DNA of 15,858 nucleotides, taken from contig JAISDF010000067.1 in NCBI GenBank assembly GCA_031265025.1, positions 1 through 15,858 on the forward strand, read 5' to 3'. The notes under the pieces are model-generated. The model ran no database searches. It saw only the letters and a program-made list of their open reading frames with translations, and was not told where the DNA came from. This DNA comes from Spirochaetaceae bacterium. Lineage in GTDB: Bacteria > Spirochaetota > Spirochaetia > Treponematales > Breznakiellaceae. Shown piece after piece: positions 6,346-13,292 of the stretch (the first letter of the stretch is position 1; each line of letters starts with the position of its first letter). Both the position numbers and the translations under genes were made by a program.

Positions 6346-7267
6346 ACAGGATATTTCAGGCTATATACTGCTCAACAAAAGGCCGGGTATAAGTTCCTTT
6401 GATTCCCTTGGCGGGATAAAAAGAATTTTGGGAACCGGAAAGGTCGGCCACGCGGGTACTCTGGACCGTTTCGCCCAGGGCCTTCTCATTGTCCTCGCGG
6501 GACGGGCCACAAAACTCGCCCCCTGGTTTTCGTCTTCCCGCAAGGCCTACCGGGGAACCATACTTTTCGGCGAGGAAACCAGCACCCTTGACGGGGAGGG
6601 GGAGGTCATAGCCCGCGCGCCGCCGCCTGCCAGAGAGACCCTGGAAAAGGTTCTGCCCGAATTTTCAGGCGAGATACTCCAGGCGCCGCCGTCTTATTCG
6701 GCGGTCCATATCGAAGGCGAGCGCGCCCATGTCCTTGCCCGCCGGGGCGTTGCCGTGGTTATGAAAAAGAGGCCGGTAACTGTCTATAAACTGGTTCTTG
6801 ACGCCTACACGAGCCCCCTTGCCGAAATAACGGTGCACTGTTCCAGCGGGACCTACATCAGATCCCTGGCCCGGGACCTTGCCCTGGCCTCTGGTTCACG
6901 GGGCCGCCTTGTTTCCCTTACCCGTACGTCCATAGGGGGCTTCAGAGTTGAGGACGCTGTGCTCCCGGACGAAGACGGCCTTCTTTCGGCCATACGGCCC
7001 ATAGATAAGGCGGCCCTGGCCTGCCTGGGGATACCCGCCGTTGAAGTTGACGAAAAAACAGCCGGGGCCATGCTCCGGGGCAGGGCCCTCGTCCCCCATG
7101 ATCTCGGACTCCCGGACGCGGAAGAACGTGGGGAGGAGGTCCTTCCTCCCGGTCCCCTGGGGGTATTTTCCGCCGCTCTGGGCTTTGTGGCCATGCTTGA
7201 CTATCAGGGCGGCGCCCTCAAATACCGCTGCGTCTATGCCCGGGAGGAACGCCGTGCGGGTATCTAG
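6323..7267 (+). CDS. truB: tRNA pseudouridine-55 synthase TruB
   Basis: The product is 314 residues from GTG 6323. The catalytic motif GHAGTLDRFAQG is present with the nucleophile at Asp48, the same position as in the Escherichia coli enzyme. Other family elements are GYILLNKRPGISSF at the N-terminus, the uracil-stacking region with PPSYSAVHIEGERAH, and CSSGTYIRSLARDLA. The C-terminal part (from about residue 230) is a less conserved PUA-like module. TruB converts U55 of the T-loop in all elongator tRNAs and acts as a tRNA chaperone. The gene overlaps rbfA by 23 bases at its start and ribF by 14 bases at its end. A TTG at 6308 is a less likely start. Confidence 0.93.
   Translation: MRRSGQTKQDISGYILLNKRPGISSFDSLGGIKRILGTGKVGHAGTLDRFAQGLLIVLAGRATKLAPWFSSSRKAYRGTILFGEETSTLDGEGEVIARAPPPARETLEKVLPEFSGEILQAPPSYSAVHIEGERAHVLARRGVAVVMKKRPVTVYKLVLDAYTSPLAEITVHCSSGTYIRSLARDLALASGSRGRLVSLTRTSIGGFRVEDAVLPDEDGLLSAIRPIDKAALACLGIPAVEVDEKTAGAMLRGRALVPHDLGLPDAEERGEEVLPPGPLGVFSAALGFVAMLDYQGGALKYRCVYAREERRAGI
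7242..7248 (+). promoter_or_regulatory. Ribosome binding site that fixes the ribF start at GTG 7254
   Basis: GGGAGGA lies five bases before GTG 7254, inside the 3' end of truB. The frame is open further upstream to 7041, but that stretch overlaps truB by over 200 bases and encodes no RibF-like sequence. Confidence 0.7.
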
Positions 7268-8051
7268 CTGGGACGAATTTCTTGTTACCCCTCCTCCTGT
7301 CCGGGGAGCCGCCATGACCGTAGGGGGCTTTGACGGCATACACAGGGGACATGAGCTTCTCCTTAAAAAGGTGCTTGAGCAAAAGGATATTGTTGAACCT
7401 ACGGTAATTACCTTTCTGAGAAGCCCCAAGGCCCTGCTCAGGCCCGATGGCTATCCGGGCGATATATGCACCCTGAGCCGGAAACTTGAAATCTTTGAGG
7501 CCAGGGGAATAGTCCATACCGTGCTCATTGACTTTTCCAGGAATTTCAGTAGACTAGGCGGAAGGGATTTTATTGAATTTCTTGTCGGACGGGGAGGGCT
7601 GCGCCGCCTTGTGGTGGGGAGCAATTTCCGCTGCGGATACCGGATGGATACGGGAACAGAGCGGATCCGGGAACTTCTCGTTCCCAGGGGAATACCTGTT
7701 GACGTTATGGAATCTCTCATGTACGGGGCCGCGCCGGTAAGTTCAAGCCGCATACGGACAGCCATCGGCAGGGGGGATATAGCGCTGGCGTCCGAACTGC
7801 TGGGCAGGCCCTTTGAGCTTGAGCTGGAAGGGGCCGTACCAGGCGGGGAGGGCGGCGTAAAAAGCTACAGGCTTTCCGGCCGGGGAATACTGGCGCCGCC
7901 GCCCGGCGTTTACAAGGCGCTGGTACGGAACGCCGGCGCGGATATAACGGGAGTGTCAGGCGAGATACGTGTTGAACCTGACCGCGTTCTGGTTCCTTCG
8001 CCTTTTGACGCGGTGCGTATCGAATTTTTACAGGGTACCCAAGGAGTGTAA
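7254..8051 (+). CDS. ribF: RibF-type FMN adenylyltransferase (FAD synthetase) with reduced riboflavin kinase domain
   Basis: The product is 265 residues, shorter than the usual 300-310 of bifunctional RibF. The N-terminal nucleotidyltransferase domain is intact: TVGGFDGIHRGHELLL with HxGH at 30-33, VVGSNFRCGYR, and SSSRIRTAI at 163-171. This half adenylates FMN to FAD. The C-terminal part (about 187-265) should be the riboflavin kinase domain. It keeps the element PPPGVYKALV but lacks the GFPTAN signature that binds Mg-ATP, and it is only about 80 residues against about 120. Kinase activity is therefore doubtful; this is inference. The name fits the locus and family, but the enzyme may be a monofunctional FAD synthetase. 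It overlaps truB by 14 bases and ends five bases before rpsO. Confidence 0.85.
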   Translation: MRVSSWDEFLVTPPPVRGAAMTVGGFDGIHRGHELLLKKVLEQKDIVEPTVITFLRSPKALLRPDGYPGDICTLSRKLEIFEARGIVHTVLIDFSRNFSRLGGRDFIEFLVGRGGLRRLVVGSNFRCGYRMDTGTERIRELLVPRGIPVDVMESLMYGAAPVSSSRIRTAIGRGDIALASELLGRPFELELEGAVPGGEGGVKSYRLSGRGILAPPPGVYKALVRNAGADITGVSGEIRVEPDRVLVPSPFDAVRIEFLQGTQGV

Positions 8052-8055
8052 CAAT

Positions 8056-8325
8056 ATGGCATTAAGCAAAGAAGACGTAAAGTCTGTGATAACCAAATTC
8101 GGCGCGAACGAAAAAGACACAGGCGCGGTGAATGTTCAGATTGCCCTGCTCACCAAGCGTATAAACGCCCTTACCGAGCACTGCAAGCAGTTCAAAAAGG
8201 ATAAATCCAGCCAGAGAGGCCTTTTAATCCTTGTCGGCCAGCGCCGCCGTATGCTCAAGTACATACAGCGCACCAATCTTGAAGGCTACAGGTCCATTAT
8301 CAAGGAGCTTGGCCTCCGTAAATAA
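8056..8325 (+). CDS. rpsO: 30S ribosomal protein S15
   Basis: The product is 89 residues, the standard S15 length, starting MALSKEDVKSVITKFG. The conserved core includes GAVNVQIALLTKRI, LTEHCKQFKKD and GLLILVGQRRRMLKY, which contact 16S rRNA helices 20-22. S15 is a primary binding protein of the small-subunit platform. The start is ATG 8056 with AAGGAG at 8041-8046. The frame extends upstream to 7969 inside ribF, but that part is not S15-like. In many bacteria rpsO sits next to pnp, as here. Confidence 0.97.
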   Translation: MALSKEDVKSVITKFGANEKDTGAVNVQIALLTKRINALTEHCKQFKKDKSSQRGLLILVGQRRRMLKYIQRTNLEGYRSIIKELGLRK

Positions 8326-8330
8326 CAGGG

Positions 8331-8358
8331 TTGTTCGGAAATCCCGGTTTCCGGACAA
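8331..8358 (+). promoter_or_regulatory. Stem-loop between rpsO and pnp
   Basis: TTGTTCGGAAA (8331-8341) pairs with TTTCCGGACAA (8348-8358) as an 11-base-pair stem with one U-G wobble and a six-base loop. No U tract follows, so it is not an intrinsic terminator. In Escherichia coli the rpsO-pnp junction carries RNase III-processed stems through which PNPase limits its own synthesis. This hairpin is in the same place, and a similar processing or stabilising role is an inference. Confidence 0.6.
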
Positions 8359-8388
8359 GTCCACTATACGTCAAACATAAAGGTAAAC

Positions 8389-10503
8389 ATGATACAAAGA
8401 GTTTCATATCAAATAGCCGGCGAGGAACTTGTTCTCGAAACCGGCAGAATGGCGAAACAGGCCAACGGCGCCGTATTCGCCCAATACGCGGGGTCCGCGG
8501 TTATCGCCACGGCCTGCGCTTCGGCTTCATCGGTGGAGGGCCTTGATTATGTGCCGCTCACCGTTGATTACAACGAAAAATATTACGCCGCGGGCAAAAT
8601 ACCCGGCGGTTTTATCAAAAGGGAAAGCAGGCCCAAAGACAAGGAAATCCTTGTTTCCCGGCTCATAGACCGGCCCATGCGTCCCCTTTTCAACAAGGAA
8701 TTCGGCAGGGAAATACAGGTTGTGCCTACCACCATATCCACCGATATGGTTAATCCCCCGGACATCCTGGCCATCATCGCGTCCTCCGCGGCGGTTCATA
8801 TTTCCGACATACCCTTTAACGGCCCCATAGCGGCGGTACGGGTCTGCGCGGTCGGCGATGAACTCATTGTCAATCCCACCTATGACCAGATTGAAAAGTC
8901 GCGTCTTGAGATAGTCGTGGCCGGAACCAAAGACGGCATTACCATGGTTGAAGGCGGCGCTTCGGAAGTGGGCGAGGATCTCATGATACAGGCCCTGGAA
9001 AAGGCCCATCAGGTGATCGGGGAACTCTGCGCGCTCCAGGAAAAACTCAGGGAGCTTGCCGGTAAGCCCAAACTTCCCTTTGTAGAATCAGGTGTAGTTC
9101 TGGAAAACAGGGACGCCATACGGAACGCCGCCTACGGCCGCCTTGAAGAGGCCTGCTTTGCCGGGGGAAAACAGGAACGCCACGCGGCCATACAGGCTGT
9201 CAAAGACGACCTGGCCTCACAGTACGCCGAACAGCTTGACTGCGAAACCCAGAAAAAACTTTTCAATACCCTCTTTGACGACATGGAATACGAGATACTC
9301 CGTTCTTCAATACTTGATAAAGGAAAGCGGGTAGACGGAAGGGGCCTTGAGGATATACGGGACATAAGCTGCGAAATCGGGGTACTCAAACGGACCCACG
9401 GTTCGGCGCTCTTTACCCGTGGCGAAACCCAGGCCCTCGTTGTTACCACCCTGGGAACGGTTTTTGACGAACAGGTTTTTGACGATATTGAAGGGGACAA
9501 GCGGGAAAATTTTCTGCTTCACTATAACTTCCCGCCCTATTCGGTAGGCGAAGTAGGACGCATGGGAACAGGCCGCAGGGAGATAGGCCACGGCAATCTT
9601 GCCCGCCGTTCCCTTGAGGCCATGGTGCCCAGCAAGGCCGAGTTCCCCTATACCGTGCGGGTCGTGTCCGAAGTGCTGGAATCCAACGGTTCCTCGTCAA
9701 TGGCTTCTGTCTGCGGCGGAACCCTTTCCATGCTCCATGCCGGCGTACCCATGAAGAAGCCTGTAGCGGGTATAGCCATGGGGCTCATCACCGAAGGTTC
9801 GGGCAAACCGGGAGAACGTTACGCGGTACTTTCGGACATACTCGGCGAGGAAGACCATCTCGGCGATATGGATTTCAAGGTCGCCGGCACGGCCGACGGC
9901 ATCACCGGCTTTCAGATGGACATAAAGATAGCCGGGGTAAGCCCCGAAATCATGAAGAGCGCCCTTGACCAGGCAAAACGGGGAAGGCTTCATATACTTT
10001 CCATCATGAACGAAACCATAAGCCGGCCGGCCGGCAAGATCAGCGATTTTGCCCCCAAGATCGTTGTTCTCAAGATTGAAGTGGACAAGATAGGCGCCCT
10101 TATAGGTCCCGGCGGCAAGAATATCAAGGCCCTCTGCGAACAGTACAGCGTTACCATCAATACCGAAAACGACGGAACCGTAACCATCTACGGCAAAAAC
10201 GCCCAAAGCGCCGAAGACGCCAAGGCCGCGGTAACCGGCATAGTTTCCGATCCCGAGACCGGCCGCGTCTATGAGGGTACGGTAAAGCGCATCATGGATT
10301 TCGGCGCCTTTGTGGAAATACTCCCCGGCAAGGAAGGGCTTGTGCATATTTCAAAGCTCTCCAGGCAGCGGGTGTCCAGCGTCAATGAAGTCCTCAAGGA
10401 AGGCCAGGTCATTCCGGTCAAGCTCATGGAAATCGACAAAATGGGAAGGCTCAACCTTTCCTATGTTGACGCCCTTGAGGCGAACCAGGAAGGAAGGAAA
10501 TAA
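8389..10503 (+). CDS. pnp: Polyribonucleotide nucleotidyltransferase (PNPase)
   Basis: The 704-residue product has the full PNPase layout. The first RNase PH domain is at about 1-145 (YYAAGKIPGGFIKRE, SRLIDRPMRPLF), followed by the helical linker. The second, catalytic RNase PH domain has GEVGRMGTGRREIGHGNLA for phosphate binding and Asp489/Asp495 in EEDHLGDMDFKVAGT. The KH domain starts at about 565 (IGALIGPGGKNIKALCE) and the S1 domain at about 629 (GTVKRIMDFGAFVEILPG). PNPase degrades RNA 3' to 5' using phosphate and can add tails in reverse. AAAGG precedes the ATG. The stop at 10501-10503 is followed in the same frame by the dut sequence. No catalytic residue appears missing. Confidence 0.97.
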   Translation: MIQRVSYQIAGEELVLETGRMAKQANGAVFAQYAGSAVIATACASASSVEGLDYVPLTVDYNEKYYAAGKIPGGFIKRESRPKDKEILVSRLIDRPMRPLFNKEFGREIQVVPTTISTDMVNPPDILAIIASSAAVHISDIPFNGPIAAVRVCAVGDELIVNPTYDQIEKSRLEIVVAGTKDGITMVEGGASEVGEDLMIQALEKAHQVIGELCALQEKLRELAGKPKLPFVESGVVLENRDAIRNAAYGRLEEACFAGGKQERHAAIQAVKDDLASQYAEQLDCETQKKLFNTLFDDMEYEILRSSILDKGKRVDGRGLEDIRDISCEIGVLKRTHGSALFTRGETQALVVTTLGTVFDEQVFDDIEGDKRENFLLHYNFPPYSVGEVGRMGTGRREIGHGNLARRSLEAMVPSKAEFPYTVRVVSEVLESNGSSSMASVCGGTLSMLHAGVPMKKPVAGIAMGLITEGSGKPGERYAVLSDILGEEDHLGDMDFKVAGTADGITGFQMDIKIAGVSPEIMKSALDQAKRGRLHILSIMNETISRPAGKISDFAPKIVVLKIEVDKIGALIGPGGKNIKALCEQYSVTINTENDGTVTIYGKNAQSAEDAKAAVTGIVSDPETGRVYEGTVKRIMDFGAFVEILPGKEGLVHISKLSRQRVSSVNEVLKEGQVIPVKLMEIDKMGRLNLSYVDALEANQEGRK

Positions 10504-10515
10504 CTGTCCGCGGAC

Positions 10516-10953
10516 TTGCCCAGGGTGCTGGTCAAGAGGCTCGATCCCCGTGCCCGGCTTCCCTCATACGAAAGCGAAGGGGCCGCGGGGGCCGACATCA
10601 GCGCCTGCCTTGAAAGCCCCCTGACCCTCGCTCCCGGCGCCAGGGGCAAAGTACCCACCGGCCTTGCCGTGGCCATACCCGTTGGTTTTGAGGCCCAGGT
10701 GCGGCCCCGCTCGGGCCTGGCGGCAAAAAACGGCGTTACCGTACTCAACAGCCCCGGCACCATAGACGCGGACTACCGGGGCGAAGTCCAGGTCATACTG
10801 ATTAACCACGGCAGCGAACCCTTTGTCATCAGGCACGGCGACCGCATAGCCCAGCTTGTGTTTTCGAGAGTCAGCGCCATGTCCTTTTCGGAAGCCCCGT
10901 CCCTGCCGGAGAGTTTTCGGGGTACTGGCGGCTTCGGTTCCACCGGTGTATAA
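10516..10953 (+). CDS. dut: dUTP diphosphatase (dUTPase)
   Basis: The product is 145 residues and shows all five motifs of trimeric dUTPases: EGAAGADISA, RPRSGLAAKNG, GTIDADYRGEVQV, RHGDRIAQLV and the C-terminal GTGGFGSTG lid. It hydrolyses dUTP to dUMP and pyrophosphate, keeping uracil out of DNA and feeding thymidylate synthesis. The start is uncertain. TTG 10516 is the best usual candidate, but its ribosome binding site (AGGAAGGA, 10491-10498) is 17 bases away. A CTG at 10504, right after the pnp stop, is spaced better but is a rare start. GTG 10525 would lose the first three residues. Translation may depend on ribosomes finishing pnp. Confidence 0.93.
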   Translation: MPRVLVKRLDPRARLPSYESEGAAGADISACLESPLTLAPGARGKVPTGLAVAIPVGFEAQVRPRSGLAAKNGVTVLNSPGTIDADYRGEVQVILINHGSEPFVIRHGDRIAQLVFSRVSAMSFSEAPSLPESFRGTGGFGSTGV

Positions 10954-10962
10954 TTGGGGAGT

Positions 10963-12231
10963 ATGGGAACCAGCCGCTCCTTATCGCCCATTATAATCAG
11001 GCATATCGCCCTTGAAGCCCTCTTCTCGTTTCTTGTGGCCTTTCTTTTTTTCTTTTTTATTTTCTTTGTGAATCAACTGCTTCTTATGGTTCAGGAAATA
11101 CTCACCAAACATGTGCCCCTGTACCAGGTTGCCCTGCTTCTCTTCTATTCCCTTCCTTCGGTCATCGCAATGGCCGCCCCCTTCGGCGCCCTCCTTGGCG
11201 TGGTGATGACCATAGGACGGCTCAGTTCGGATAACGAGATACTGGTCATGCTCTCGTCGGGCCTTTCGTATAAAAATATTTTTCTTCCCGCCCTTGGCGT
11301 CGGGGTTTTTGTTACCCTTATTTCTTTTTTCGCCAATGATGTGCTGCTTCCGGCGGGAACAGTGCAGTTCTCACGGCTGTACCGGCGCATACTGTTTTCG
11401 ACGCCGGCGCTCGAACTTGAATCAAATTCGGTAAAGCGTTTCAGGAATACCATACTGGTTACGGGGGCCGTACAGGGAAAAAGCATAGACAATATGCTGA
11501 TTTTTGACCGTACCGGCGAAGGGGAACGGAGGGTCATCATGGCAAGGAGGGCCGAACTTACCGACTCGGGGACCACGAGGCTCAGTCTCGACCTCCATGA
11601 AAGTTTTGTCCAGTCCTCAAAGGAAACCGTCCGTGAGGACTATGACTATTCCTCGGCCTCCTTTCTCCGTTATTCGGTAAGCCAGGACGACCTGTGGCAG
11701 AGCAATTCCGCCATAGGGCCCAGGGAGATGAGCTCCACCGATGTACGCCGTGAAATCAGGGAGAAGGAACGCACCCTGGCCGGCCAGATAGACGACATAC
11801 GCCTCAGGACAACAAGCGCCTCCCTTGCCCTGGAACGCATGCTCCGCGCCGGCCCCTCCCATCCTGACTGGAACCGCCGCCTGACGCAGCGGGACGAACT
11901 TACCAGAGAACTGGGTAACATCAGGGACCGCCGGAAAGACAGAAACCTTCTCATCTACCGGCTTGAGTACTACAAGAAATTCTCCATACCCGCAGGAGCG
12001 TTCTGCCTCGCCTTTCTTTCCATACCGCTGGGGCTTTTTGCCAGGAGGAGCGGACAGGTCGTGGGCCTCCTCTTTGGCCTTCTTGCCTCGGTGCTCTACT
12101 GGGCCCTGCTTCTCGGAGGCCAGACCATGGGAGTGCGCCTGGGGTATTCTCCTTTCTGGTCCATGTGGTTACCCAACGCCCTCGCCCTTGTTGCCGGCGG
12201 CGTGCTCTGCCTTATAAAGGCGCGCCAATGA
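10963..12231 (+). CDS. lptF: LptF/YjgP-type permease of the lipid export ABC transporter
   Basis: The product is 422 residues from ATG 10963. Three hydrophobic segments lie in the first about 125 residues, the first unusually Phe-rich, and three more in the last about 90. Between them is a periplasmic region. The conserved cytoplasmic loop GRLSSDNEILVMLSSG, which couples to the ATPase LptB, is present. LptF pairs with LptG and LptB2 to pull lipopolysaccharide or a related glycolipid out of the inner membrane toward the LptC-A-D bridge. The protein is about 55 residues longer than the Escherichia coli LptF because of a charged helical stretch (about 256-336). GGGGAG is only two bases from the ATG, so the start is not certain; TTG 10954 is the alternative. 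It overlaps lptG by four bases. Confidence 0.85.
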   Translation: MGTSRSLSPIIIRHIALEALFSFLVAFLFFFFIFFVNQLLLMVQEILTKHVPLYQVALLLFYSLPSVIAMAAPFGALLGVVMTIGRLSSDNEILVMLSSGLSYKNIFLPALGVGVFVTLISFFANDVLLPAGTVQFSRLYRRILFSTPALELESNSVKRFRNTILVTGAVQGKSIDNMLIFDRTGEGERRVIMARRAELTDSGTTRLSLDLHESFVQSSKETVREDYDYSSASFLRYSVSQDDLWQSNSAIGPREMSSTDVRREIREKERTLAGQIDDIRLRTTSASLALERMLRAGPSHPDWNRRLTQRDELTRELGNIRDRRKDRNLLIYRLEYYKKFSIPAGAFCLAFLSIPLGLFARRSGQVVGLLFGLLASVLYWALLLGGQTMGVRLGYSPFWSMWLPNALALVAGGVLCLIKARQ

Positions 12232-13292
12232 TACTGGGCCGCTATCTTCTGCGCCAGTTTATCCCTGTTTTTATTATGGCCTCGGGGATGTTTGTGGTTC
12301 TCATACTGCTCATTGATCTTTTCGCCAATCTTCCCCGTTACCTTACCAATGACGCCGCTCTGACCCAGATACTCTCGGTGAGTATCTATTATCTTCCCAA
12401 GGCCTTTGCCTATTCCGTACCCATATCCCTTCTTTTTGCCGCCGCCCATACCCTGGGAGAACTTTACGCGCGGAACGAACTTACGGCTGTCTTCTGCGCC
12501 GGAATTCCCTTTTACCGTTTCTGCGTTCCGCTTTTCTGCGCCGGAATCGCCGCGGCTCTTTTTTCGTTTTTCTTTGAGGACCGCATGGTGATTCCCACGA
12601 TAAAAGTAAAGAACGAACTCAGCCGCGCCCTCATGGGCCAGAGTTTTCCTTCCGATGATTCCGATATTGTAATCAAGACCAACGGAGGAAAAACCCTGTA
12701 CTCGGTGGATTACTATGACGATGTGCGCAAGGCCCTGAGCGGCATAAGCATAGTGGAACAGGACGAAAAGGGAAGGCTGCTCTCCCTTATGCGTTCCCCC
12801 CAGGCCGAATGGACAGGCGATCACTGGCTGTTTTTCAATCCTATTGAATACCGCTGGGAAGGCGGTCTCCTGCGTTCCCTTCCCTTTACCGACACCGAAC
12901 GGTACAACGAAAATCCCGACGCCTTCAGAAGGGGGGCTGTTCAGGTTGAGGAACTAAAGGCAAAGGACGCCGCGCTGCTTGTCGCCGACCTCAAGGCCGC
13001 GGGACTGCCTTTTGCCGAAGCCCAGGCGTCTTACTATCACCGCTTTTCTTTTTCGGCGGTCTCCCTGGTGGTGATAATCCTTTCGGCCGCCATGGGGGGA
13101 AGATTCAAAAAGAACATACTCCTTATGAGCCTCTTGACCAGCCTTATTTCGGCCGTGGTATTTTATGTCATCGAGATGGTAACTATGGCTATGGCAAGGA
13201 CAGGCTATTTACCCGCCCTGCTCGGGGCATGGTTTCCGGTGCTGGGTTTTATACTTTTGGGGATACTCCTCCTCAGGAGCGTGCGGACCTGA
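12228..13292 (+). CDS. lptG: LptG/YjgQ-type permease of the lipid export ABC transporter
   Basis: The product is 354 residues, close to the family norm of about 360. It starts MILGRYLLRQFIPVF, the typical family beginning. Transmembrane segments are at about 10-32, 52-72, 95-118, 272-290, 297-320 and 328-350, with a periplasmic beta-rich domain between the third and fourth. The coupling loop is ELYARNELTAVFCAG. It forms the heterodimer with LptF. The ATG overlaps the lptF stop (ATGA) and AAAGG lies seven bases upstream, so coupled translation and equal stoichiometry are likely. The assignment of F versus G between the two neighbours follows gene order, not a firm distinguishing residue. Confidence 0.85.
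   Translation: MILGRYLLRQFIPVFIMASGMFVVLILLIDLFANLPRYLTNDAALTQILSVSIYYLPKAFAYSVPISLLFAAAHTLGELYARNELTAVFCAGIPFYRFCVPLFCAGIAAALFSFFFEDRMVIPTIKVKNELSRALMGQSFPSDDSDIVIKTNGGKTLYSVDYYDDVRKALSGISIVEQDEKGRLLSLMRSPQAEWTGDHWLFFNPIEYRWEGGLLRSLPFTDTERYNENPDAFRRGAVQVEELKAKDAALLVADLKAAGLPFAEAQASYYHRFSFSAVSLVVIILSAAMGGRFKKNILLMSLLTSLISAVVFYVIEMVTMAMARTGYLPALLGAWFPVLGFILLGILLLRSVRT

Noticed and set aside
7041..7253. Upstream extension of ribF by 71 codons
   Set aside because: Overlaps truB by more than 200 bases, is not RibF-like, and GTG 7254 has a strong ribosome binding site.
9697..10347. 216-codon open frame on the minus strand opposite pnp
   Set aside because: Lies opposite the catalytic and KH/S1 regions of PNPase; a shadow with no independent support.
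10949..10963. Perfect TATAAT (10949-10954) just before lptF, suggesting an internal promoter
   Set aside because: No acceptable -35 at 16-18 bases upstream (TGGCGG) and no TGN extension; the start point would leave an almost leaderless message. The word arises from the end of dut plus its TAA stop. Only transcript mapping could revive it.
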